Source: Rhodovarius crocodyli (lineage in GTDB: Bacteria > Pseudomonadota > Alphaproteobacteria > Acetobacterales > Acetobacteraceae). From it: a DNA stretch of 64,000 nucleotides. Below are positions 25,410-32,851 of the stretch, one piece after another. How positions within the stretch are numbered: the first letter of the stretch is position 1; every line of letters starts with the position of its first letter. Location: the NCBI RefSeq assembly GCF_004005855.1, contig NZ_SACL01000009.1, forward strand, positions 62,001-126,000, given 5' to 3'. A program made the position numbers and the translations under genes. The notes under the pieces are model-generated. The model did no database searches and was not told the origin of the DNA. It saw only the letters and a list, made by a program, of their open reading frames with translations.

Positions 25410-26493
25410 CAAGGCCGGCGTAGAGCGCAGCCAGCAGGCCCAGCAGCCGGATCTGTCCGGCGGCCAGGCCGGGGGCAGCCCCCATCTGCGCGATGCGCAC
25501 GAAGGCATCGATGGCGGATGTGCTGGGCAGGGCCTGCGCGACCGGCCGCAGCCATCCCGGTATGGCCTCCGGTGGCCAGGCAAAACCGGCGAGGAAGAAG
25601 ACCGGCAGGCCCATCGCGGCGGTGGCGAGCTGCACCGTCAGGGGCCGCCGCAGCACCGCCGCGGCCAGCAGGCCAAGCGCTGCCACCGCCAGCACGAAGG
25701 GCAGCCCAACCAGCGCCATCGCGCACAGCCCGCCCAGGCGCGGAATGCCGTAGAGCCACGTCAGCCCCACCAGGTAGAAGGGAAGCATCACCGCCTGCAC
25801 CGCCACCCCTGCCAGCAGGCGCCCCAGCACCAGCGCCACAGGCCCGGCGGCGGGGGCGGGCGCCATGCAGGCCAGCAGACCCATCCCGATCAGCAGCGTC
25901 TGCTGCAGGATCAGCACCAACGCGCCCGGCAGCACATAAGTGGCGTAGCCGCCCTGCGGGTTGAACAGCGAGACGGTGGTGAGCGGCATCGGGTCCGTCG
26001 CCGCGACGGCAAGGGCTGGGTCTACGCCGATGGCGATCAGCCGCCCGGCTTCCACCTCGGCACCCAGGGTGCGGGCGACGGCACCCACCCCGGCCGCGAT
26101 GCGCGAGTAGATCAGGAAGTATCCCGCATCGGCATAGAGGGCGACCGGGGCGGCGCGGCCATGCAGCAGGTCGCGTTCGAAATGCGGCGGCAGCACCAGG
26201 ATGCCGTGCACGCGCCGCTCCCACACCGCGCGCTGGGCGGCGGGCAGGTCGGGGGCGGACAGTGCGATCGCCACCTCCTGCGTTGCGTCCAGCCGGCGCA
26301 GGAAGTCCCGGCTGGCGGTGGAACCGTCCAGATCCACCACGGCCAGCGGCACGTCGCGCAGCGCCTCGTTCACATAGGGCTGGGGGTACAGCACGGCATA
26401 GATCAGCGGCGCCAGCACCATCACCGAGAAGACCGGCCGCAGGCGGAAGATGCGGGCCAGCTCGTGCCGGGCCACGGCCAGCACCGCCCTCAT
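25309..26493 (-). CDS. ABC-2 type exporter permease (YhhJ/YbhR-like), distal
   Basis: A 394-residue membrane protein: N-terminal helix, periplasmic domain (PLAVVDLDGSTASRDFLRRL as in Yhh/Ybh permeases), and six C-terminal helices including LPSTSAIDAFVRIAQMGA. The ATG at 26493 overlaps the previous permease stop. The last 33 residues or so, a charged hydrophilic tail, lie antisense to the AraC-like gene, a 101-base convergent overlap. The cluster lacks an ATPase gene, so it must borrow one encoded elsewhere or use the ATPase-bearing partner at 1896. Confidence 0.83.
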   Translation of the reverse strand: MRAVLAVARHELARIFRLRPVFSVMVLAPLIYAVLYPQPYVNEALRDVPLAVVDLDGSTASRDFLRRLDATQEVAIALSAPDLPAAQRAVWERRVHGILVLPPHFERDLLHGRAAPVALYADAGYFLIYSRIAAGVGAVARTLGAEVEAGRLIAIGVDPALAVAATDPMPLTTVSLFNPQGGYATYVLPGALVLILQQTLLIGMGLLACMAPAPAAGPVALVLGRLLAGVAVQAVMLPFYLVGLTWLYGIPRLGGLCAMALVGLPFVLAVAALGLLAAAVLRRPLTVQLATAAMGLPVFFLAGFAWPPEAIPGWLRPVAQALPSTSAIDAFVRIAQMGAAPGLAAGQIRLLGLLAALYAGLAMLMEALRASRAATARASGPSPAGTGASGGIDR

Positions 26494-27656
26494 GCGCGGC
26501 GTGCCTCCAGCCGCAGCGCCACCAGCAGGGCCAGCCCCGCGACGAAGGCCGCCAGCACCAGCACCGGATGCCAGGAGAATTCGGGCGGCGTGCCGCGCAG
26601 CGTCTGGTCGATGCGGGCCTGCAGGTACCATGTGCCGGGCAGCAGCGCGCCCCAGCCTTGGGCAAAGCCGTTCATCGCCAGGCGCGGAAAGCCGATGCCC
26701 ATGAAGCCGAAGGCGGGGGCCGTGATCAGCGTGCCGATGCTGACGGCGCTGCCCATCGGCGTCAGCACCAGCGCCAGCAGCGCGCCCATCAACTGGCAGG
26801 CGAGCAGGAACAGCACCCCCGCCAGCAGCAGCAGCCCGCGGTCGCCGCGCAGCGGCAGGCCGAGCCAGCCGAACAGCCCCGCATCCCCCAGCCCCAGCAC
26901 GATCAGGAACAGCAGCGTATAGGGCAGCAGCTTGCCCAGCATGCCGGCCCACAGCCCGCCGCCCAGCCGGCGCAGGATGCGCAGCCGGTAGGGGGTCTCG
27001 ACATCCAACCCCACGGCATAGGCGCTGCCCACCACCGCCACGATCTGCAGCAGCGCCGGCATCAGCGCGGCCAGCAGGAAATGCGCGTAGTTCAGCGCCG
27101 GGTTGAACAGCGGGTGCAGTTGCACGGGCACCGGCTGGAGGGATGCCTGGGCGGCCTCCAGCGGCTGGCCCTGGGCGCCGCGCAGCGACAGGCGGATGCC
27201 GCCCGCCACGGCCGGCACCGCGGCGCTGATGCCGCGCAGCGCGAGCCCGCCAGTGGTCATCATCTGGTTGTTGACGAAGACCACCACCTCCGGCCGCCGC
27301 CCGGCACTGACGTCGCGCTCCAGGTGGCGGGGCAGCAGCAGCAGCGCGTCGGCGCGCCCGGAAAGGATCATCGCCCGCCCCTCCGCGAGATCACCCGCGC
27401 GCAGGGCCACGGCGCTGTCGGGCGTTGCGTCCACCAGGCGGATGATGCCGCGCGACAGCTCCGACCCATCCAGGTCCAGCACCGCGACGGGCAGGCGCGT
27501 GGCCAGCCCCGCGCTGAACACGGCGGCCAGCAGCGCCATCAGGCACAGCGGGGCGGCGGTGCACAGCACCAGCAGCAGCGGGCGGCGGCGCAGCCGGTCC
27601 AGCTCCCGCCGGAACACCAGCCAGGGCCCGGCGGAGAGGCCGGGTGCGGCGCGCAT
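26490..27656 (-). CDS. ABC-2 type exporter permease (YhhJ/YbhS-like), proximal
   Basis: About 388 residues from the ATG at 27656 (an in-frame ATG at 27677 would overlap the adaptor gene by 20 bases). Layout as in ABC-2 exporters: N-terminal helix near residues 30-50, periplasmic domain starting PVAVLDLDGSELSRG, then six helices, including the stretch FGFMGIGFPRLAMNGFAQGWGALLPGTWYLQARIDQ characteristic of this family. It follows the HlyD-like adaptor by one base and probably forms a heterodimer with the distal permease. Confidence 0.83.
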   Translation of the reverse strand: MRAAPGLSAGPWLVFRRELDRLRRRPLLLVLCTAAPLCLMALLAAVFSAGLATRLPVAVLDLDGSELSRGIIRLVDATPDSAVALRAGDLAEGRAMILSGRADALLLLPRHLERDVSAGRRPEVVVFVNNQMMTTGGLALRGISAAVPAVAGGIRLSLRGAQGQPLEAAQASLQPVPVQLHPLFNPALNYAHFLLAALMPALLQIVAVVGSAYAVGLDVETPYRLRILRRLGGGLWAGMLGKLLPYTLLFLIVLGLGDAGLFGWLGLPLRGDRGLLLLAGVLFLLACQLMGALLALVLTPMGSAVSIGTLITAPAFGFMGIGFPRLAMNGFAQGWGALLPGTWYLQARIDQTLRGTPPEFSWHPVLVLAAFVAGLALLVALRLEARRA

Positions 27657-27657
27657 C

Positions 27658-28641
27658 TCAGCGGTTCCAGGCGGCAATGACGCTCATGCCCGGGCGCAGG
27701 CCGGTGGCGGCTTCCACCGGCACGGCCCGCACCTCGAAGGTGCGCAGGTCGAAATCCCCGGTGGCGCGGGTGGCGCGCCAGGTGGCGTATTGCCCCTGGA
27801 CGTTGATCATCGTGACGCGGACGGCGATCCGCACGGCCGAGAGCGCAGGCACCGTCACCTCGAAGCGGTCGCCGATGGCGAGGCCCGCCAGCAGGTCTTC
27901 CCGCAGGTTGAAGGTCAGCCACAGGCGGCGCATGTCGATCAGGGAGAACAGCGGCGCGCCCGCGCTGAAATTCTCTCCCAGCTCCGCCACGCGGGTCGTC
28001 ACCAGCCCCTGTATGGGTGAGCGGACGGCCAGTTCCGCCACATCCACTTCGCGTTGGTGCAGGGCCGCGCGGGCCTGCTCGACCTGGGCGGAGGCCAAGG
28101 CCCGTTCCTCCTCGCTGGCACCGGTGCTGGCCAGGCGCAGCGCCGCATCGGCTGCGTCACGCCGGCGCTGCGCGGTCTCCAGGTTGCGGATCGCCTCGTC
28201 TACCCGGGCCTGGGGTGTGTTGCCGGTGCGCAGAAGCTGCGCCTGGCGGGAATAGGCCTCCTGGTTCAGCACCACGTCGCTCTGGGCGGATGCGAGCTCG
28301 GCCCGGCGCATGGCGATGGTCTCGGGGCGGGTGCTGCGGATGCGCGCGTCCTCCGCGATGGCCACCCCCAGCGCCGCCCGGGCGGCCAGAAGTGCCGCGC
28401 CCAGCTGGGGGCTTTCCAGCTCGGCCAGCAGCGCGCCCTGTTCGATCTCCTCGCCCACTCCGGCCGCCAGCCGCGCGATGCGCCCTGCCACCCGAGGACT
28501 GATGTCCACCCGGTCGGCCGAGACCTCGCCCTGCACGGTCAGCGGCGGGGGGAGGGTGGCGGCATAGAGCAGCACCCCCAGCGCGCCCAGCATGCCGAGC
28601 AGCAGCACGCCTCTCAGAAGGCGCCGCGCGGTCTGCCTCAT
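27658..28641 (-). CDS. HlyD/EmrA-type periplasmic adaptor
   Basis: A 327-residue adaptor with one N-terminal membrane helix (about 9-28), first lipoyl half (GEVSADRVDISPRVAGRI, GEEIEQGALLAELE), a coiled-coil hairpin (about 85-190) and second lipoyl half (LAVRSPIQGLVTTRVAELGENF), followed by a barrel domain. It is the first gene of the adaptor-permease-permease operon and diverges from the TPR protein gene. The operon resembles the RbbA-linked set at 829-5737, but without an ATPase gene. Confidence 0.85.
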   Translation of the reverse strand: MRQTARRLLRGVLLLGMLGALGVLLYAATLPPPLTVQGEVSADRVDISPRVAGRIARLAAGVGEEIEQGALLAELESPQLGAALLAARAALGVAIAEDARIRSTRPETIAMRRAELASAQSDVVLNQEAYSRQAQLLRTGNTPQARVDEAIRNLETAQRRRDAADAALRLASTGASEEERALASAQVEQARAALHQREVDVAELAVRSPIQGLVTTRVAELGENFSAGAPLFSLIDMRRLWLTFNLREDLLAGLAIGDRFEVTVPALSAVRIAVRVTMINVQGQYATWRATRATGDFDLRTFEVRAVPVEAATGLRPGMSVIAAWNR

Positions 28642-28721
28642 GCCATCGTCTCCCGGTTGCGGCGGAAGGGTAGGCGCCGCGCCGCACGCGGCATCGTGAG
28701 TTCCGGTAAGAACCCCCGTCG

Positions 28722-28732
28722 CTCACGGTGAG
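28722..28732. promoter_or_regulatory. CTCAC-G-GTGAG palindrome in the adaptor / TPR-protein promoter
   Basis: A perfect inverted repeat in the divergent region 28642-28816, overlapping a second one, GGTGA-G-TCACC (28727-28737). The extended sequence matches the site at 24926 (GTGAGnCAC then CCCGCC). An isolated GTGAG also lies at 28696-28700. Placed to control both the exporter operon and the TPR protein. Confidence 0.55.
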
Positions 28733-28816
28733 TCACCCGCCGGGGCGGCACTGCCTTGCTTGACTTGCCGCGCCCGCGCGAAACAAATGGCCGGACCGGG
28801 TTTCCAGGACGCGAGC

Positions 28817-30544
28817 ATGACCCCGACGGCTTCACCGCCCCCCGAGGCCATCAGGCAGCAGATGGCGCGTATCGAGGCCAGCCCCGAATTCGCAGGCTCC
28901 GCCCGCCTGCTGGCCTTCCTGCGCTTCATCGTGGAGGAAACGCTGGCCGGTGCCGCCACCGCCCTGAAGGAGGTGGTGATCGGCAATGCGCTGTATGGGC
29001 GCGAACCGCCTTATGATTCGCGCATCGATTCCACCGTGCGGGTGGAGGCCCGGCGCCTGCGCCGCAAGCTGCTGGACTACCAGAGCGGCAGCGGGCGAAC
29101 GGACCCGGTGGTGATCTCCCTTCCGGTGGGCGGCTATGTGCCGAGCTTCGCGCCGCGTGGCGAGCGGCACCCCGAGCCTGCCGCGCGCGACAACATCTTC
29201 CGCCCGGGAGAGGGCGCGGTGGTGGCTGTCATCCCCCTGCGTGCCATTTCGCCCGACCCGGCGCTGGAGGGCTTCGCGGATGGGCTGACCGATGAGCTGA
29301 TCTACACCCTGGGCCAGTCGGAAGGGCTGTGGCTGCCCTCGCGCAGCAGCACCTTTCAATACAAGGGCCATGACCGCCCCGCGGCCGAGCTGGCGCGGGC
29401 GCTGAATGCCGATGCCGTGCTGCAGGGGGCGGTGCGGCTGGACGGCGGCCTGCTGCGCGTAACCATCGAGTTGAGCGACACGGAGGGGATGATCGTCTGG
29501 TCCGACCGCTTCGACGCGCCGGCCGGCCAGCCCCGCCAGTTCCAGGAGAAGATCGCCCGCACCCTGCTCAGCCGGGTGCGCTTCGATTCCTCCCGCATGC
29601 GGGAGATGCGCATCGCCCCGGGCCCGCAAGCCCTGCGCGCCCACGCCAAGGTCTATCGCGCGCGGCTGCTGCTGGACCAGCAGACCCCCGACAGCGTGGC
29701 CAAGGCGATGGCTCTGTTCCGCCAGGTGGCCGAGGCAGCCCCGGATTATGCGCGCGGCCATACCGGGATCGCCGACTGCCATTGCGACCTGTTCCGCCTT
29801 GGCCTGATGGGCCGGGAGGAGGCCATGCGGGGCGCGGGCGCCGCTGCCGAGGCGGCGCTCGCGATCGACCCCGGCTCCGTCGAGGCGCATGCCGCGCGCG
29901 CCACCATCCTGGCCTGGATGGCGCGTGATCCCCCGGCCGCCGAGGCCGCCTTCGAGGAGGCATTGCGCCTCGCGCCCAACGCGCGCGCCTGCCGGCACTA
30001 CGGCGTGCTCCTGGCCCTGTTCGGTGAGGAGGAGCACGCGGAGCTGCTGTTCCGCGAGGCACGGGAGATCGAACCCTTCTCCGCCTCCCAGGACATTGCG
30101 GAGGCGATAGCGCATTACCATGCCCGCCGCTTCGCCCAGCTGCGCCCGGGCCCGCTGCCGCCGGAGGCACTGGCCCATGTGGTGCTGGGCCAGGTGTTCG
30201 CGGGCGACGCGGCGGGGGCCACTGCCCAGCTGCCGGAAGCCGAGCGCCTGTGTGCCCGCCACCCGGAGCTGCTGTTCCTGGGGCCTGAGGTCGAGGCCTG
30301 GCTCGGTGCGCCGGCGCGTGCACGCCGGCTCGGGGCCGCGGCCCTGGCGCGCGGCACCTGCTATGCCCGGGCCACCCTGGCGGCGGCTCTGGGGGAGGCG
30401 GAGCGGGCACTGGATGCGCTGGATGCGGCGCTGGAGGCAGGCGAGCTGTCGACGGCCTGGATCCGCACCGATGCGCGCTTCGACGCGTTGCGCGGCCTGC
30501 CGCGATTCCAGTCCCTGCTGGAGCGCCTGCGGCCGCGGCGGTGA
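28817..30544 (+). CDS. Regulator-like TPR protein with FlgO/CadC-type middle domain
   Basis: About 575 residues from the ATG at 28817. Region 1 (to about 110) has FLRFIVEETLAG, LKEVVIGNALYGR and YDSRIDSTVRVEARRLRRKL, a conserved N-terminal domain of proteins often labelled adenylate-cyclase-like or TPR regulators. Region 2 (about 125-260) is FlgO-like: VVAVIPLRAISPDPALEGFADGLTDELIYTL and ADAVLQGAVRLDGGLLRVTIEL. The rest is tetratricopeptide-like helical repeats. No membrane helix or catalytic site is visible. Starts at 28787 or 28760 are also open. It faces the exporter operon, so it may be its sensor or regulator. Confidence 0.7.
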   Translation: MTPTASPPPEAIRQQMARIEASPEFAGSARLLAFLRFIVEETLAGAATALKEVVIGNALYGREPPYDSRIDSTVRVEARRLRRKLLDYQSGSGRTDPVVISLPVGGYVPSFAPRGERHPEPAARDNIFRPGEGAVVAVIPLRAISPDPALEGFADGLTDELIYTLGQSEGLWLPSRSSTFQYKGHDRPAAELARALNADAVLQGAVRLDGGLLRVTIELSDTEGMIVWSDRFDAPAGQPRQFQEKIARTLLSRVRFDSSRMREMRIAPGPQALRAHAKVYRARLLLDQQTPDSVAKAMALFRQVAEAAPDYARGHTGIADCHCDLFRLGLMGREEAMRGAGAAAEAALAIDPGSVEAHAARATILAWMARDPPAAEAAFEEALRLAPNARACRHYGVLLALFGEEEHAELLFREAREIEPFSASQDIAEAIAHYHARRFAQLRPGPLPPEALAHVVLGQVFAGDAAGATAQLPEAERLCARHPELLFLGPEVEAWLGAPARARRLGAAALARGTCYARATLAAALGEAERALDALDAALEAGELSTAWIRTDARFDALRGLPRFQSLLERLRPRR

Positions 30545-30553
30545 CACCGTGAG
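30543..30553. promoter_or_regulatory. Degenerate copy of the CTCACnGTGAG palindrome before the SnoaL-like gene
   Basis: GACACCGTGAG matches nine of eleven positions of the 24926 site and overlaps the TPR gene stop; a CTCAC lies 12 bases further on (30565-30569), giving a spaced GTGAG-N11-CTCAC arrangement. It lies 77 bases ahead of the SnoaL-like start. Weaker evidence than the two perfect sites. Confidence 0.35.
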
Positions 30554-30630
30554 GCTTGCGCGATCTCACGCCTCCGGCATCGGGCGCACCAGTAGGATGC
30601 GAGGCCGAGGATGGGTTGTCCGGAGGAGCC

Positions 30631-31044
30631 ATGGCCCCCGTGAGGAGCACCGGCGCGCGCCGCGGGCATGAGGCCTCGCTGCGGGGCACGCTGCTGCTGC
30701 TGCGGGAATTCCACACGGCCTGGAACGAGCGCCGCTGGCAGGATTACGCGGCCCTGCTGGACCCGCGCCTGAAGGCCCACCCGACGGGAGAGGACAGGCC
30801 CGAAGGCAAGCTGCGCCATCTGGAGCGCATGCGTGCCTTCTGCCGGACTTTCCCCGATGCGCGGCGCCACATCGACCCCTGCCTGGACATGCTGGTCAGC
30901 CATGACGGCCTGCGCAGCGCCTCGGTGCTCAACCTCTCCGGCCAGGCACCCGACGGGCGGCCGCTGCGGGCGACCGGTGTCTTCATCCTCCATTGGCAGG
31001 CGGGTTGCATCATCTCCCTGCGGGAATTCCTGCAGCAGGCATGA
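30631..31044 (+). CDS. SnoaL/NTF2-like small protein
   Basis: A 137-residue cytoplasmic protein with an NTF2/SnoaL-like pattern: an N-terminal helix LREFHTAWNERRWQDYAALLDPRLKAHP, the central HLERMRAFCRTFPDARRHIDP, and alternating beta strands ending in GCIISLREFLQQ. Family members are small cyclases, isomerases or ligand-binding folds; active-site residues cannot be assigned. GGAGGAG lies five bases before the ATG at 30631. It comes right after the TPR gene and 80 bases before the AbrB-type transporter gene. Confidence 0.65.
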   Translation: MAPVRSTGARRGHEASLRGTLLLLREFHTAWNERRWQDYAALLDPRLKAHPTGEDRPEGKLRHLERMRAFCRTFPDARRHIDPCLDMLVSHDGLRSASVLNLSGQAPDGRPLRATGVFILHWQAGCIISLREFLQQA

Positions 31045-31124
31045 CGGAAGGCGGGTCGCGCGCCGCGCGCCTTGGGAGTATCGAGAAGGCTCCCCGAGCA
31101 GGACACCGGCATGGAACCCATGGC

Positions 31125-32189
31125 ATGAGCACGCCCCTGCGCCTGGCGGCGCTGCTCGCCCTATCCGTGGTTCTGGCGGCGGGGCTGGAACTGCTGCACC
31201 TGCCGGCCGCGCTGCTGCTCGGGCCGCTGATCGCCTCCGCCGCCATGTCGGCGGCCAATCAGCGGGTGAACATTCCGGTGCCCGCCTTCGCGCTCGGCCA
31301 ATCGGCCATCGGCTGCATGATAGCGCGCAGCATTCCGCCCGACATCCTGATGGAGGTGGCGCGCGACTGGACCGTGTTCGTCCCCGGCATCCTGGCCGTG
31401 ATCGTGGTGGGCTTCGCGCTCGGCTGGCTGCTGGCGCGCTGGAAGGTGCTGCCGGGCACCACCGCGATCTGGGGATCCTCGCCCGGCGCCGCGACGCCCA
31501 TGATCCTGATGGCCGAGAGCTATGGCGCCGATGCCCGGCTGGTGGCCTTCATGCAGTATCTGCGGCTGGTGCTGGTGGCGCTGTCGGCCACGGTGGTGGC
31601 CCGGCTGTGGGTCGGCCCCTCCGATGCGGTGGCGGCCGCGGTCGTCTGGTTCCCGCCGCTGCGCTGGGGGGATTTCGCGATGACCCTGGCGCTGGTGGTT
31701 GTGGGGGCAGAGCTCGGCCGGCGTGTCAGGCTGCCGGCGGGCGGGCTGCTGCTGCCGCTCGGCATCGCGGTGCTGGCGCAGAACGTCTTCGGCCTGCATC
31801 AGGAGCTGCCGCCCTGGTTCCTGGCGGCTGCCTATGCCGTCGCCGGCTGGCAGATCGGCTCGCGCTTCGACCGGCCCATCCTGCGCCATGCGGCGCGTGC
31901 CTTCCCCGGCCTGTTCGCCGGGGTCATGGCGATGATCGTGCTCTGCGCGGGTGTGGCCTGGCTGATGGTGGTGCTGGCCGGCGTCGATCCGCTGACCGCC
32001 TATCTGGCCACCAGTCCGGGTGGGGCGGACACGGTGGCCATCATCGCCGCCGGCAGCGGAGTCGACATGGCCTTCGTCATGGCCATGCAGACGGCACGCA
32101 TGGTCGTGGTGATCCTGACCGGCCCCTGGATTGCCCGCATGGTGGCCAATGCCCAGGTGCGGCAGAAGGCCAGGAGGGCGGCGCGGTAG
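31125..32189 (+). CDS. AbrB-family (AbrB duplication) membrane protein
   Basis: A 354-residue inner-membrane protein of about ten helices built from two similar halves, each with a conserved GxS/PGG core: LGQSAIGCMIARSI and WGSSPGAATPMILMAESYGAD in half one, VAGWQIGSRF and LATSPGGADTVAIIAAGSGVD in half two. This is the AbrB duplication family, often mislabelled ammonia monooxygenase, with unknown transport substrate. The ATG at 31125 begins a strong hydrophobic helix; the open frame upstream to 30993 has no support. Confidence 0.84.
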   Translation: MSTPLRLAALLALSVVLAAGLELLHLPAALLLGPLIASAAMSAANQRVNIPVPAFALGQSAIGCMIARSIPPDILMEVARDWTVFVPGILAVIVVGFALGWLLARWKVLPGTTAIWGSSPGAATPMILMAESYGADARLVAFMQYLRLVLVALSATVVARLWVGPSDAVAAAVVWFPPLRWGDFAMTLALVVVGAELGRRVRLPAGGLLLPLGIAVLAQNVFGLHQELPPWFLAAAYAVAGWQIGSRFDRPILRHAARAFPGLFAGVMAMIVLCAGVAWLMVVLAGVDPLTAYLATSPGGADTVAIIAAGSGVDMAFVMAMQTARMVVVILTGPWIARMVANAQVRQKARRAAR

Positions 32190-32425
32190 CACCCTCGCGC
32201 AGGCCCGGCCGGCTGTATGAACGGGAGCTTGGCCCGGCATGCGACGTCCATGCCTCTCCACCTTCCGTCCTGTGCCTCAATGACCCTCAGGCGGTGCCGC
32301 AGGCGGCTTGAGATCGTGATGCCCGAATGGGCCTGACCGGGGGCGGGTTACCCCTGCCGGCGCCAGCTGCCGGCGGGGCTGCGCATCTGATCGACCTGCT
32401 GCGGGAGCTCCGCCCGCTCGGCTGA
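32190..32425. other. 236-base convergent intergenic region
   Basis: Lies between the AbrB-type gene and the convergent cytochrome gene. It holds a GC-rich imperfect hairpin around 32358-32380 and a 32-codon frame (32327-32425, plus strand, ending LLRELRPLG) that has no ribosome site and that I do not recognise. No clear terminator with a T-run is visible. Confidence 0.4.
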
Positions 32426-32797
32426 TCAGCGCAGGGTGGCGAGATAGGCAAGGACCGCGGCGCGCTGGGCCGGGTTGCTCAGCGCGACCATCATGCTCGT
32501 GCCCGGCACCAGCTGGCGCGGAGCCTGCAGGAAGCGGTCGAGCGTCGCCTCATCCCAGGTGAGGCCGGAACCGCGCAGCGCTTCGGTGATGCGCGCGCCT
32601 TCCAGCCGCCCGGCCTGGCGGCCGGTGACCCCGGCAAGGCTCGGCCCGATGCGGTTGATGCCGGTTTCGGTGGCGTGGCAGCTCGCGCAGCGCTGCTGGA
32701 ACAGCCGCCGCCCTTCCGCCGCCGCTTCCTGGGCCGAGGCCCCCGTGGCGCAGCCGAGCGCCAGCAACGCCGCCAGCGCGGCCTTCTTCATCGACAT
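32426..32797 (-). CDS. Class I c-type cytochrome
   Basis: A 123-residue periplasmic haem protein. The signal peptide MSMKKAALAALLALGCATGASAQ is followed by the haem site CASCH (about residue 37) and the distal Met ligand in GTSMM (about residue 101), with the typical RRLFQQRC and AAVLAYLATL helices. It stands 55 bases downstream of the molybdenum hydroxylase in the same direction, and cytochromes commonly accept electrons from IorAB-type enzymes that lack FAD, so it is probably the physiological electron acceptor. An internal ATG at 32791 is a possible alternative start. Confidence 0.88.
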   Translation of the reverse strand: MSMKKAALAALLALGCATGASAQEAAAEGRRLFQQRCASCHATETGINRIGPSLAGVTGRQAGRLEGARITEALRGSGLTWDEATLDRFLQAPRQLVPGTSMMVALSNPAQRAAVLAYLATLR

Positions 32798-32851
32798 GGG
32801 TGTTGATCTCCGGAAGAACGGGCCCGGCGGGCTACCCGCCGGGCCGGGGCA

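Noticed and set aside
32327-32425. 32-codon frame ending LLRELRPLG
   Set aside because: No ribosome site and no recognisable family; retained only as a note in the intergenic entry.
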